A stretch of DNA of 64,000 nt from Musa acuminata AAA Group (GCF_036884655.1 NC_088345.1:25081001-25145000), one strand, 5' to 3'. Counted from the stretch's first letter, positions 41,567 to 53,406 are shown. Notes: a model not told the origin generated them from the sequence alone. Made by a program: numbers and translations.

Positions 41567-42477
41567 ATTTATTAAAATTATTTTTCGGACTATAGTGAAT
41601 GATCAAATCACTTGATTGCCATATTTCTATGTGAAAATCTACAACAAAATCTTGTCCGAATGCTATAAAACAAATTTTCTCGTACACTTTCATGAAAAAT
41701 AAGTTTCTGAAATAGATTTGATGAAGTGATTCATGTGTATGTATTCTATCCTGCTAAATCTTTACATAGACAATGGATTATAACAAAAAGGGGAAGAAGT
41801 AGTAAAGCAATCTATGTAAAATTCCTCTATAACTTTGTTATTATTATTTTCCTGGTATCATAATTACTATGTTTTTTTTTGTTGATGACAAAGGGGGAGA
41901 TATATGAATTGATAAACACTACCATGATTAGAAATACTATGAGTGATGCTGCTATGATTATGCCATCCTTGCATCACCAAGAGATATATGAACATGTGCT
42001 AAAGTTTGCATTATGCCCTGAGTTGATATCTTATCATGTGAAACTATGAGTGATGCTGCTATGATTATGCCATCCTTGCATCACCAAGAGATATATGAAC
42101 ATGTGCTAAAGTTTGCATTATGCCCTGAGTTGATATCTTATCATGTGAAGAAAATGCAAAACTTGCTAGAATATTTCAAATGTGTGCATCATGTAATAGT
42201 GCTTCACAGCTTTATATGATAATGTTCAAACTACATGATGAATAGTTACAAACACAATCATACAAACTTGATGATGTATGTCAAGCCTTGACATCATCTT
42301 TGAAGAGATACATCATGATGAGTATCATGATGGGAGTATTGATAAGTTTAACTGATCTAACTTATCAATACGTCACTTGAATTCTTAGGTCTTGAATTCA
42401 AGGTTGACTTATCTCAACTATGGCATATAGACAGGAGGAGTTAAGGATAACTCCATTATCAATTGATTGTCATCATC
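41567..42477 (+). other. 3' non-coding region of element E
   Basis: No gene. Holds a PPT-like AAAGGGGGAGATA near 41890, a T-run near 41873, and an exact or near-exact 107-base tandem duplication (41936-42042 and 42043-42149), of which A has one diverged copy. Confidence 0.75.
41936..42149 (+). repeat. 107-base tandem duplication in element E
   Basis: Two copies starting ACTATGAGTGATGCTGCT and ending TATCATGTGAA. They look identical by eye, so the duplication is recent compared with the age of the element. Confidence 0.9.
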
Positions 42478-42491
42478 AAAAAGGGGGAGAT
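42478..42491 (+). promoter_or_regulatory. Polypurine tract of element E
   Basis: AAAAAGGGGGAGAT directly before TGTTGAATCTTGG. Confidence 0.88.
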
Positions 42492-44525
42492 TGTTGAATC
42501 TTGGATTTTGATGATGAAGTCAATTGTCATTTGTTGTCTAATCTATGTGTTGAGATAAGTGTGCAGGATTAACTACGATGAAAGTTAGACAAGCAGCAGG
42601 AGTTGCGCCGAAGTCAAGTTCATGATCACGTTGGGAGTTCGAGAGTTCGACGGAAGTTCGGACGGTCGTCGGAGGTTCTGCGAGAACAGATCCGAGAAGT
42701 CCAGAAGCTTGCCAAGCGAAGCTCGTCAGAACATGCCAAGTGGATCGTCGCAAAGTCCAGGAGTTTGCCGGAAGTCCGCAGGAGCATCACCGAGGGATCA
42801 TCGGATGATTGACGGAAGTTCGCCGGAAACTCGTCGGAAGAAGCGATTGACGCACCGAAGCAAAGCTGCAGAAATTGTCTTAGATCTAATCATAGTTAGC
42901 ACATTGATTAAGTTGGAAAATGGGAGGTGATCCCATTAGCTTAATCTTGGGGCAATTGGGTCCCTGAAAGACTAAAATTGGGCCAAATGGAGCTAACCAT
43001 TTGGACCCAGATTGCACCAGGCAGTGCAACCGCCTAGCCCAGGAGGTGGCACCGCCTAGGCTAAGCCTCCCAGCGAGACTGGGTGGTGCAACCTCCCCAG
43101 CCAGGAGGTGGCACCGCTTGAGCTCAGTCTTCGAGCTAGACTGGGCGGTGCAACCTCCCTGATAGAGAGATGGCATCGCTTGAGTTTAGTCTTCGAGCTA
43201 GACTGGGCGGTGCAACCTCCCTGACAGAGAGGTGGCACCACCTGAGCTCAGTCTTCGAGCAAGACTGGGCGGTGCAACCTCCCTGACAGAGAGGTGGCAC
43301 CGCCTGAGCTCGGTCTTCAAGCTCTGCCAGGCGGTGCAACCTCTCCAGTCAAGAGGTGCAACTGCCTGATCCCGAAATTCCGGGATTTGATCGTTTTGAG
43401 CTCCAAATTTGAATTGGGTTGGGGCCTATAAATACCCCACCCATTCAGCACTGAAGTGAATAAGATCCACACCGAATTCTTGATCTTTTCAGAGATTCTA
43501 AGAGCTCAAAGTTCTCCTCTTTTCTGTTCTTCAAGTCTTGAGTTGTAAAGAGAGGAGAGAAAGGATCTGTAAGGGTTGTCTCCTGAGCCCGTCAAAAGGA
43601 GAGAAACTGTAAAAGGGTAGTTGGCCTTCGCCTATTGAAGGAAGGCCCCTAGTTGACGTCGGTGACCTCGCCGGTGGAGGAAGCCAAAAGTGGAGTAGGT
43701 CAAGACTGACCGAACCACTCTAAATCTCTGGTTTGCGTTTATTTTGAGCACTTTATCATTACTGCAAACCTCCTACATAACTACTGCTCTCTGCGCTTTT
43801 ACGAACAATTTTCTAAGCTCTAATCTTTCAAAATCTGCGTTTAGACGTAAATATGCATTTAGACGTAAAACTGCATTTAGACGTAAATCGGCTTTCCTCG
43901 CACAATCATCAGATTTCAGTTTACGTTTACATCTTGATTTCAACTACATACTGCTTTCTGCGAGTATACAAACGAGTTTCAAAGTTAAGACGTAAATATG
44001 CGTTTAGACGTAAATCTGCGTTTAGACGTAAAACTGCATTTAGACGTAAATCGGCTTTCCTCGCACAATCATCAGATTTCAGTTTACATTTACATCTTGA
44101 TTTCAATTGCATACTGCTTTCTGCGAGTATACAAACGAGTTTCAATGTTCAGACGTAAATCTGCGTTTAAGACGTAAATCTACGTTTAGACGTAAATCTG
44201 CGTTTAGACGTAAATCTGCTTTTTGCAGATTACTTTTTGAGCTGTACAATAGCAGCACATTGTCTTTATACTTCTACTTAAAATGCGCTTAGACGCAAAC
44301 TGCGCTTAGACGCAATTTGAGTTTGGACGCAATCTGCACTTAGACGCAAACTGCGTTTAGACGCTAACTGTGTTTAAACGTAAACTGCACTTAATCATAA
44401 GTAATCTTAGAATCGGCTTTTGCATCAAAATAGTTTTTATCGAATGAACGTAGCTTTCGTTTTTAATCGCTGAAAGATTTCCGCTGCACTAATTCATCCC
44501 CCTCTTAGTGCTCTCGATCCTAACA
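42492..44525 (+). repeat. 3' LTR of element E
   Basis: 2034 bases. Same modules as the 5' LTR: GC-rich hairpin units (about 43033-43340, more eroded), TATA at 43427, duplicated segment. Relative to the 5' LTR the duplicated segment repeats at 163 instead of 145 bases, exactly one extra 18-base unit, and a stretch near 43510 is shorter. The C-run before the end is reduced. Confidence 0.93.
43427..43434 (+). promoter_or_regulatory. TATA box in the E 3' LTR
   Basis: TATAAATA, same context as 35795. Confidence 0.6.
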
Positions 44526-44530
44526 TGAGG
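44526..44530 (+). repeat. Right target-site duplication of element E
   Basis: TGAGG, matching 34855-34859. The B2 LTR continues with GACTATAGGTACATGG. Confidence 0.9.
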
Positions 44531-45222
44531 GACTATAGGTACATGGTAACTGAGGACAGACAGGTCCAATGGATTGGATTCCCCTGTATCGTCTGGGGAC
44601 TACGGCTTAGTGGCCTAGTACGTCCGTAGTCGATGAGTCGAGTGAATTATTACAGAGATAATAATTCACTGAGTTAGAAGGAGTTCTGACAGGTATGACT
44701 CACGGCCAGCTCGATATTGGGCCTAGAAGGTCACACACATATGGTAGGCATTGCGATTAGTAGAGGTTCGGATATGAGATATCCGACGGAGCCCTTGTCT
44801 TATTGGATGCAGATCCAATACCCACTAGGGAAGGACCCATTAGGGTTTAACACGGGATCTCTATAAATAGGAGGGATTCACAGCCTCATAGGCTAGAGTC
44901 TTTGCTTGCCTTTCCTATTCTCCTCTCCCTCTCCACCTCAGAGTAGGCCTGGAGTTTTGAGGAGGGTCGTCGCAACCCTGCTGTGTGGATCATCGCTAGA
45001 GAGGAGGACGCTTGACCTCCTTCACCCTCTCTTAAGGATCTGTAAGGAAACAAGGATATACGATCTCCCTAGGTAACACAATCTCTATACGCAGTTTTGT
45101 GTTTTGCGGATTTTTGCGCACCAATCTTCGCACGACGACGAACATCTTTTTGGGAATCAGGGATTTTTGTTTTCTTATTCTTCCGCTGCGCATATGATGT
45201 CGCCCCCCATGATTTCCCAACA
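44531..45222 (+). repeat. B2 3' LTR, second part with promoter
   Basis: Continues the LTR from 34859 to the end GATTTCCCAACA. A TATA box (TATAAATA, 44862-44869) is followed by a GGAGGGATTCACAGCC leader and a GC-rich R/U5 region, the only complete B-family LTR end in the window. The next base (45223) begins F sequence. Gene-free. Confidence 0.85.
44862..44869 (+). promoter_or_regulatory. TATA box of the B-family LTR
   Basis: TATAAATA in CTCTATAAATAGGAGGG, about 350 bases before the LTR end. Confidence 0.65.
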
Positions 45223-45695
45223 GGTTGGCCTTCACCTATTGAAGGAAGGCCTCTAGTGGACGTCGGTGACCTTGTTGGTGGAGGAAGCCAAAAGTGGATG
45301 TTGGTCAAGATTGATCGAGCCACTCTAAATCTCGGTTTGCATTTACTTTGAGCATCTTATCTTTGCTGCAAACCTCCTCAGTAGCTTACTACCTTCTGCT
45401 CATTTACGAATGTGTTTCATAATTAAGTATTTTCTGAATCGGCAATAAGACGTAAATCGGTTTTATCGTACGAACATCATATTTCAGTTTGCACTTACAT
45501 TCTGATTTCTATCTTAATTGCAAACTGCCTTCGTTACTTTACTTCAAATACATTTCCATAAGCTTTCAAAGTTATTATCTGCACGAAACGACTTTTATGT
45601 CAGAATCGGATTTCAACATATGAACGTAGTTTTAATCGTCGAAAGTTTTTCGCTACACTAATTCCCCCCCCCTCTTAGTACTCTTAATCCTAACA
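45223..45695 (+). repeat. Element F LTR fragment
   Basis: Corresponds to the last part of the SIRE LTR: GGTTGGCCTTCACCTATTGAAGGAAGG, GTGGAGGAAGCCAAAAGTGG, and the CCCCCCCCCTCTTAGT...CCTAACA end. The 18-base array is nearly absent, with only isolated AGACGTAAATC. Confidence 0.85.
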
Positions 45696-46976
45696 GAAGT
45701 GACTCATGAAGGCACTAGTAGAGTGAATGAGTCAAAAATTAATCTTTTAGTGCATTCTTATGAGTTGTTTCGAATGAAACTGAGTAAGACCATTGGAGAC
45801 ATGTACACCCGATTTACGGATGTCATCAAAGGTCTAAAAGGACGTGGTAAAGGTTTCTCAGATTTTGAACTGGTTAATAAGATTTTAAGATCCCTTCCAA
45901 AATGTTGGGATCCTAAAGTAACAGCCATTCAAGAGGCCAAAGATCTAAATAATTTTCCTCTTCAAGAATTAATTGGATCACTAATGACCTATGAAATGAC
46001 ATGCAAAGGTCATGAAGAGCTTGAGGACACTTTTCTAAAGAACAAGAAGGATATAGCATTGAGAACACAAGAAGACCACTTGAAAGAAAACTCAAGTGAT
46101 GAGGACTTTGATAAAGACTTGGCACTATTTACAAGAAAATTCAAAAAATTTATAAAAAGAAATAAATTTAAAAATGATACTAAAAATAAATTTAAACCAA
46201 AAAATAAATAAGTGATATGTTATTAATGCAAAACGCCGGGATACATCAAGAGTGAATATCCCCAAGCAAACAGGAGGCAACCAAAGAAGAAGGCGCTAAA
46301 AGCTACATAGGATGACTCAAGTACTTCCGAAGAAGAGGAGCCAACCAACACCGAGCAAGTTGTTCACTATGCGCTAATGGCTACTAGAGATGAGGTAATA
46401 AGTTCATTAGACGTAAATTTTACTTTCGATCAGCTTTCAAGTGCTTTCCATGAATTATTTGATGAATGTAGAATTTTGAGTAAAAAGTACAATTCTTTAA
46501 AAAAGAAACATGCTTCTTCAATTATTAATTTTGATAAAATAAAGATTGAGCATGAAAATAGCTTAGCTCCATGCATAACATGCCATGATTTAGAAATACT
46601 TCAAAAGAAAAACTTGCTAAAAAATACCTTGAAGAAATTTGAGGTTGGTAGCAAGTCCTTGAACATGATCCTTGCTAACAAGGGTCACATTTATAGGAAA
46701 GGTGGAATCGAATTTGTGAGTAGCTCTCATCAAAATCTAACCACCTTTATTAAAGGCCTTACCTTGCATGTATCACCTTACACCAAATGCAACTTTTGTT
46801 GCAAACCTGGACATGTTATGTGCAAATGTCCATTCAAGAAATATAGTCCACATAAATTGATTTGGGTTCCTAAAAGAATCTCAAATGACTCAACGTAACA
46901 TGATAAGTTATGAGATCGATTTTTGAGGCACTCAAGATAAAATGGGTACCTAAAAATCATCTCTTTTTATAGAAAA
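45696..46976 (+). pseudogene. Gag remnant of element F
   Basis: Starts inside the gag core (VTHEGTSRVNESKINLLVHSYELFRMK) and runs to TAA at 46209-46211. The first zinc knuckle region is destroyed (CYxCKTPGYIKSE, with a stop, His to Tyr and Cys lost). The second half, 46377-46898, keeps CNFCCKPGHVMCKC, a complete CCHC. A frameshift follows near 46905. An in-frame TAG lies before the protease at about 46971, at the same place as in E. Confidence 0.83.
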
Positions 46977-48316
46977 ATATACCATCACAAGCTAGGAGCA
47001 AGAGATAGTACATTGATAGTGGATGCTCAAGGCATATGACCGGAGATCCATCTCATTTCTCTAAGCTCACTAGCCTAGACGAAGGATATGTCACCTTCGA
47101 AGACAACAACAAGGGTAAAATCATTGGCAAAGGAACCATGGGAAACAAATTCAACCTTCTTATTGAAGATGTATTGTTAGTTGATGGTTTAAAGCATAAC
47201 CTTTTTAGTATTAGTCAATTATGTAATAAAAAATATATTGTTAGATTTAAATCTAATGCCTACATTATTGAAAAATCATACAAAAACACATCTGCACTAA
47301 AACAAAATAATGTATACACTATTAATATCAATGATCTTTGCAATGAAATATGTTTTTCGATTTTGAATTACGATGCTTAGCTTTGGCATAGGAGATTAGG
47401 TCATGTTAGCATGAAACTAATCTCTTAAATTTCATATAAAGGACTTGTAAGAGGAATTCATCATATTAAGTTCATCAAGGATAATGTGTGTGATGCATGT
47501 CAACTAGGAAAACAAATAAAAGGTAGCTTCAAACCTAAGATTCAAATAAGCACTTCTAGACCTTTGCAATTGATCCATATGAACTTGTTCAGACCAATTG
47601 CTACAATTCAAAGTAATTACGGTGGTGAATTTCAAAATCATAATTTCTACGATGCTTAGCTTTGGCATAGGAGATTAGGTCATGTTAGCATGAAACTAAT
47701 CTCTTAAATTTCATATAAAGGACTTGTAAGAGGAATTCATCATATTAAGTTCATCAAGGATAATGTGTGTGATGCATGTCAACTAGGAAAACAAATAAAA
47801 GGTAGCTTCAAACCTAAGATTCAAATAAGCACTTCTAGACCTTTGCAATTGATCCATATGAACTTGTTCAGACCAATTGCTACAATTCAAAGTAATTACG
47901 GTGGTGAATTTCAAAATCATGATTTCTAAAAATTTTATGAATCTAATGGATACAACCACAACTTCTCTACTCTAAAAAATTCTCAAAAAAATGGAGTAGT
48001 AGAAAGAAAGAATAGAAACTTACAAGAAATGGCTAGAATCATGTTAAATGAACATAGCCTACCCAAATATTTTTCGGCCGAATCCGTAAATATAGCATAC
48101 TATGTCATGAATAGGGTTCTAGTAAGACCATTACTTTCCAAAACTCCTTATAAGTTATAGAACAACAAAAAACTCAATGTTTCATACTTTAAAGTTTTCG
48201 AATATAGATACTTTATATTGAATGAAAAAGATACCTTAGGAAAGTTTGATGCAAAATCCAATGAAGGATTTTTTCTTGGTTATTCTTCAATTTCTAAAGC
48301 CTTTCATATCTTTAAT
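46977..48316 (+). pseudogene. Protease and integrase remnant of element F
   Basis: Protease IDSGCSRHMTGDPS near 47011-47050, then LLVDGLKHNLFSISQLCNKKY; stop TAG at 47378 in AxLWHRRLGH. The HHCC region is followed by a collapsed integrase: RPIAT joins directly to IQSNYGGEF, missing about 60 codons and changing the second Asp to Asn. A 279-base block is repeated in tandem (47371-47928). Later pieces: NGVVERKNRNLQEMAR near 47990, LxxSSISKAFHIFN at 48275-48316, then the LINE. Confidence 0.83.
47371..47928 (+). repeat. 279-base tandem duplication inside F integrase
   Basis: Copy 1 at 47371-47649 and copy 2 at 47650-47928, both starting CGATGCTTAGCTTTGGC and ending near ATTTCTA. The copies are almost identical (one A/G difference noticed), and both contain the integrase deletion, so the duplication came after it. 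Confidence 0.9.
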
Positions 48317-49536
48317 GATTACATAGATACTGCTGCATTGACTGATATGAAATCAGTGGGTAATTGGGTCTCCTAGAGTAATCAAGGTGCTGCTAACAGA
48401 AAAATAATGGCTCGACTCGATAGATGTCTGATTAATCAAGAATGGTTAATAGTTTACCCTGATTCACTTCTTGAGTATGATGCTTCATTGTTTTCTGATC
48501 ATTCTTTAATGTACATACACGCAGATAAAGCAACACCAAAAGGTAAGAAACCGTTTACATTCTTCAACATGTGGAGTACTCATCCTCAGTTCCTTGATGT
48601 TATCAGATCAGCTTAGAATGTTAATGTGCATGGATCCCCCCCTTACATCTTATGTCAAAAACTCAAAGCCTGCAAAGTAGCACTTAAGGAGTGGAATACA
48701 AATACCTTTGGCAATATTACCACCCGAGTTCAATTTTGCAGAAAGGAACTAATAGCAATGCAACATGGGCTACAACTTCAGCCCCATGATGAGAATCTTA
48801 TCGAAAAAGAGACATAAGCTAGAAATAACTTCATGCAAGCCTTAAAGTAGGAGGAAAGTTTTGCAAAACGGAAGTCTCGACAGCATTGGCTTACTTTAGG
48901 GGATTCCAATACTAAGTTTTTTTATGCTTCCATTGCTACTCGAAGAGCCGTTAACCGCATTAGGAAATGCAGAGACAAAGATAATAATCTTATTGAGAAT
49001 TTAGATGAGGTTAAAGCATACACTGAGCAATTTTTTTATTCCTTACTCAACCAAGCGGGGCAACCTAATAATATTTAGGTGGAGTCAACTAGAAAACTTG
49101 ATTCGAGTGCCATTTCTATCCTCAATGCCCCAATTATAGATGACGAAATAGAAAGAGTTGTCTTTAAGTCACCAAAGCACAAAAGCTCTGGTCTAGATGG
49201 ATTTCCTACTGAATTTTACTAAATTACATGGTCTATTATTGGTAATGATGTGATTAAAGCTTGCCAACATTTTTTCTCTTCCACTCATATTCTTAGAGAG
49301 ATGAATTACACTTTTATTTCTTTAATTCCCAAGAATGCAGGGGCTGATTCACTAGAGAACTATCGACCCATATCTTTATGCAACTTTATTTACAAGATCA
49401 TTTTCAAACTGTTAGTAGATAGATTGTAAAAGATAATATACAAGATAATTAGTCCAAATCAGGCTGCTTTCATCAAAGGGAGAAGTATACATCATAATAT
49501 TCTGCTTGCTAATGACTTGGTCAAGGATCTGCACTC
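48317..49536 (+). pseudogene. Plus-strand L1-type LINE fragment (ORF2 middle)
   Basis: Homologous to the reverse complement of about 51674-52895: end of the endonuclease (DYIDTAALTDMKSVGNW), then IMARLDRCLINQEWL, FSDHSLMYIH, WLTLGDSNTKFFYASIATRRAVNRI, and RT beginning (GLDGFPTEFY, SLIPKNAGADSLENYRPISLCNFIYKI, AFIKGRSIHHNILLANDLVKDLH). Several stops (for example 48614, 48815, 48847). 5'-truncated and ending where the minus-strand LINE begins; no own poly-A tail seen. It joins F with a short TTAAT overlap. Confidence 0.85.
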
Positions 49537-49941
49537 TTTTTTTTTATAAGTAAAAGTAAATTAATTTTGTATAAAGTTTCTACAAATAGCTTTATCTATA
49601 CAAGTTATAGACGAAGCTAGGTAACTCATAGAGTACTCATGCGGTAGTTATGACTACACATGCTGTAGACTATAACTCTTAACTATGATGGCCAACAAAT
49701 AAAATTTAAAGTCCAGATATGCCAAGATTTCCTATGGGTATAGCTTTTGATATCATGCCCAAGATCTTTAGCTAATAGCAAAATTTAATTTGATAAAAAT
49801 ATTTTTTTCTCTTTGTATAAGGTGCTCCATTTTGATATCATTCTCTATATATGATCTTCAGTCTCTAATAATCTCTGTCAAGAGCTGAGCATTGTTTGTG
49901 TTTTGACACTCAAAGATTCTGCTACATCTTTCCTTCCACAT
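49537..49941 (-). other. 3' UTR and A-tract of the minus-strand LINE
   Basis: Non-coding stretch after the ORF2 end. Plus-strand T9 at 49537-49545 marks the 3' terminus. No polyadenylation signal was assigned with confidence. Confidence 0.65.
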
Positions 49942-50577
49942 TCACCAAATAGCGCATCTGAATATAACCTTTGTCAATTGTGTAAGAGGCCCTTTTCTTG
50001 AAAAACATTGCATGAGGTCAGCTAATTCTTGATGCAAGTTTGGTTGTGGCATTCTATTGAGTTCGAATTGCTGGAGAATCTCCTTCCATATCCATTTAGT
50101 ATAGTCACAAGCAAAATAGAGATGGTCAACATTTTCTTCTTGTTGCATGCAAAGGGAGCATCGGTTAACATGATGGATACCTCTTCTTTTCATATTGTCT
50201 ATTGTAGGTAGTTTATTCAGAATGGCCTGCCATGTATATAAAAAATGTCTCTGCGATCCCGGTCGATCCCATGTCCAACTGCTTGGGAGCCACTTGTTAT
50301 TTCTTTGCCTAATTTGATTCCATGCGGATGCAGCACTAAATTTACCATTGTCATGAAGCCAAATAAGTACATCTGAAGGGTTGTTCCTGATTGGAATAGC
50401 TGTGATAGTCGACCAAAGTGATAACATTTCAGGAGAAATAGGAGTAGGAAAACACCAAGTACCATTAGCAATGAACTCGGAAACCTTCCAATCTTTGGGA
50501 GCCCCAAGGTCTTTTCGTATTCTGTCACCATGTAATTGAAATATACTTTTCTCATTCACCCAAGGATCGTACCACAT
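49942..50577 (-). pseudogene. LINE ORF2 C-terminus, zf-RVT domain
   Basis: 211 codons: MWYDPWVNEKSIFQL, then the zinc-binding RT-associated domain typical of plant L1 elements (WTWDRPGSQRHFLYTWQAI, LPTIDNMKRRGI, CSLCMQQEENVDHLYFACDY, WIWKEIL). The CxxC...HLYFxC pattern is complete. Part of ORF2, not an independent gene. The connection to the RT (50578-51075) is broken. Confidence 0.85.
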
Positions 50578-51075
50578 ATTAGTATTAGTTCGAATAGAGA
50601 TTGCATAAGAAATGTGTTTGATTAGCCAATTCTTTGTCTTTAAAATTCCTTTCCAAGCTGCAGAGTGTTATGTTCTTGTTGAAATTTCCCAAATCGATTC
50701 CTTTGAAAGATACCTAGCAGAAACCCATTGTGACCATAAGGAACATTTGTTTTGCAAAAGGTCCCACAATTGCTTTACCAAACATGCTTTATTCCAATCT
50801 CTAGTATTTCTCAAGTTTAGCCCCCCTTAATTTTTCGATTTGCAGATGTTATCCCAATTTACCATATGCATTATCTTATCATTTGTGCCATTCCAGAAGA
50901 AGTTTATTAATAACCGTTCAATATCTTGGAGAAGTCCAATAGGCAGAAGAAATACATTAGACCAATATATAGAGTAAGAGTACAACACCGAACGGATGAG
51001 TTCAAGTCGTCCTGCTTTTGAAAGAAGCCTATTTTTTCAGGAGAAAATTCTATTCTTTATTTTTTGTAGGATAGG
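50578..51075 (-). pseudogene. LINE ORF2, region between RT and zf-RVT
   Basis: No long frame remains. By position it encodes the RT thumb/connection region; short pieces on the minus strand can be read in different frames, for example the reverse complement of CAGGACGACTTGAACTCATC (LINE-typical GRLELI). Several frameshifts are likely. Confidence 0.55.
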
Positions 51076-52801
51076 CTAATAGTGGATTTTGTGAATGCCA
51101 GTGGATATGAGTGGGAGACCAAGATATGTAACTGGCAGATTTCCCTCACTAACCCATAGGGTATGTGCAATAACATTTTTGTCCTCAATGCAAGGGCTCA
51201 TGTAGACTTTACTTTTCGCATGATTTAACTGAAGGCCAAAAACTATACCAAAATCATTCAGAATAGTAGCCAGGTTTCTTAATGAAGCTAAAACATTCTT
51301 AAGAAAGATAAGAAGATCATCTACAAAGATTATATGTGATATATGAATAGGGCCAGCATAGGGTACCTTAATATTGCTATCAGAGACCGCATATTCCAAT
51401 ATATAGCTAAGTCCTTCCATTGCAATTATAAAGAGATATGGAGAGAGTGGATCGCCTTGTCGGATGCCATTCTTGCTCCAAAAAAACCAATAGGTGAGCC
51501 GTTGAAGAGTATTGAAAACTTTGGAGTTTCTAAGCAACATTGAATCCAATTAACCCATTGCTGAGGGAAGTTCATACCATGGAGCATCTTATAGATAAAG
51601 TTCCTATTAACTGAGTCAAAGGCTTTTCGTAGATCAACTTTAAAACCGATTTTTGTCCCTTTTGCTTTTGAGTGCAGATCCTTGACCAAGTCACTAGCAA
51701 GCATAATATTATGATGTATACTTCTCCCTTTGATGAAAGCAGCCTGATTTGGACTAATTATCTTGTGTATTACCTTTTACAATCTATCTGCTAACAATTT
51801 GGAGATGATCTTGTAAATAAAGTTGCATAAAGATATGGGTCGATAGTTCTCTAGTGAATCAGCCCCTGCATTCTTGGGAATTAAAGAAATAAAAGTGCAA
51901 TTCATCTCTCTAAGAATATGACCTGAAGAGAAAAAATGTTGGCAAGCTTTAATCACATCATTACCAATAATAGACCATGTAATTTGGTAAAATTCAATAG
52001 GAAATCCGTTTGGACCAGGGCTTTTGTGCTTTGGTGACTTAAAGACAACTCTTACTATTTCGTCATCTGTAATTGGGGAATTGAGGATAGAAATGACACT
52101 CGAATCAAGCTTTCTATAGTTGGCTCCACATGAATATTATTAGGTTGCCCCTCTTGGTTGAGTAAGGAATAAAAAAATTGCTTAGTGTATGCTTTAACCT
52201 CATCTAAATTCTCAATAATATTGTTATCTTTGTCTCTACATTTCCTGATGCGGTTAACGGCTCTTCGAGTAGCAATGGAAGCATAAAAAAACTTAGTATT
52301 GGAATCCCCTAAAGTAAGCCAATGCTGTCGAGACTTCTGTTTTGCAAAGCATTCCTCCAGCTTTAAGGCTTGCATGAAGTTATTTCTAGCTTCTGTCTCT
52401 TTTTCGAGAAGATTCTCATAATGAGGCTGAAATTGCAGCTCATGTTGCATTGCTATTAGTTCCTTTCTGCAAAATTGAACTCGGGTGGAAATATTGCCAA
52501 AGGTATTTGTATTCCACTCCTTAAGTGTTGCTTTGCAGGCTTTGAGTTTTTGACATAAGATGTAAGGGGGGGATCCATGAATATTAACATTCCAAGCTGA
52601 TCTGATAACATCAAGGAACTGAGGATGAGAACTCCACATGTGGAAGAATCTAAACGGTTTCTTGCCTTTTGGTGTTGCTTTATCTACGTGTATGTACATT
52701 AAAGAATGATCAGAAAACAATGGAGCATCATACTCAAGAAGTGAATCAGGATAAACTATTAACCATTCTTGATTAATCAGACATCTATCGAGTCGAGCCA
52801 T
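51076..52801 (-). pseudogene. LINE ORF2 reverse transcriptase, frameshifted
   Basis: From 52801 downward: MARLDRCLINQEWL, FSDHSLMYIHV, WLTLGDSNTKFFYASIATRRAVNRI (to 52055), FPIEFYQIT, SLIPKNAGADSLENYRPIS, AFIKGRSIHHNIM, then 51704-51426 with FKVDLRKAFDSVN. A frameshift near 51500 leads to 51549-51076 with NGIRQGDPLSPYLF, catalytic FVDD (usual plant L1 form FADD) and YLGLPL. The RT would copy the element RNA at the nicked target. Breaks near 52055, 51780 and 51500 make it inactive. Confidence 0.87.
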
Positions 52802-53380
52802 TATTTTTCTGTTAGCAGCACCTTGATTACTCCAAGAGAGCTAATTACCCACTAATTTCATATCAGTCAATGCAGCAGTATCTATGTAATCATTAAAACT
52901 CTGAAGCTGACATTCTAAAAGCTGTATATCCCCCACTTTTTCATTTGTGTACCAAACAGTATTAAGATAGCCATCTGCAATGTTAGTTAGATCAGACCAT
53001 AGTGTATTTCTTTCTTGCATACTGTTTGAAACATATATACCAATGAAATTGAATTGACAGCCATTCTTTTTATTCTCTACCTTAAGATGGATGAATTGAT
53101 CAGTAGCAGAAATAAACCAAGCATTAATAGAGTTAGGATGCCATAAGACCCATATTCTACCAAAAGTTTCATTTGAGTCATTGGTAAAGAGTTCTGCGTC
53201 CGGCCATATTAAATTCTTTTGAGCTTGAACGCGCAATTGTTTAATTTTCGTTTCCACTAGAATAACAATATCACATGCGGCAGACTTGATTATTCTGTTG
53301 AACTCCCGACATTTCTCAGTCTTATTAAGTCTACGAACATTCCAGCATGTTATCTTTATTAGTAATAAACAAATGAAAAA
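52802..53380 (-). pseudogene. LINE ORF2 endonuclease domain
   Basis: APE-type endonuclease that would nick the target. Homology starts near 53350 (ITCWNVRRLNK, then FNRIIKSAACDIVILVETKIKQLR), upstream of the first ATG at 53257. ETK holds the catalytic Glu. Middle: FGRIWVLWHPNSINAWFISATDQFIHL and FNFIGIYVSN; LINE-typical SFNDYIDTAALTDMKLVGN end. A TAG at about 52841 interrupts LVGN-SWSNQGAANRKIM between endonuclease and RT; the plus-strand copy reads NWVS there. Confidence 0.85.
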
Positions 53381-53406
53381 GGTGGTAAGGTATTCATCCT
53401 ATGACT

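Larger units (their letters stand above)
34860..44525 (+). mobile_element. Element E: full-length SIRE/Maximus-type Copia element
   Basis: 9666 bases with LTRs of 2037 and 2034 bases, a primer-binding site, a polypurine tract and perfect TGAGG duplications. Same family as A, with a shorter LTR (different repeat numbers). It keeps the protease that A lacks, but has three frameshifts, a nonsense codon and a substituted RT catalytic residue. Its LTRs differ from each other at more sites than those of A or C, so it is older than both. Confidence 0.93.
26985..45222 (+). mobile_element. B2: TNT1-94-type Copia element, 5'-truncated, split by D and E
   Basis: Leader, gag, protease, pre-integrase, integrase, RT, RNase H and a full-length 3' LTR in plus orientation. 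Interrupted by the solo LTR D (29707-31842) inside integrase and by E (34860-44525) inside its 3' LTR. It lacks a 5' LTR and primer-binding site and follows B1 head to tail. Its own 3' LTR ends at 45222, where sequence of the older SIRE element F begins. Confidence 0.87.
45223..48316 (+). mobile_element. Element F: old, degenerate SIRE-type Copia fragment
   Basis: Part of a 5' LTR (45223-45695), then gag, protease and integrase remnants in plus orientation, cut at about 48316 by a LINE. The first 120 or so codons of gag and the primer-binding site are missing: LTR sequence joins directly to EVTHEGTSRV. It is much more diverged from A and E than they are from each other and carries many stops, so it is the oldest layer here. 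B2 lies in its LTR. Confidence 0.85.

Noticed and set aside
45032..45351. Open frames across the B2 LTR end and F LTR
   Set aside because: They cross the element junction at 45222/45223, so they are chance frames.
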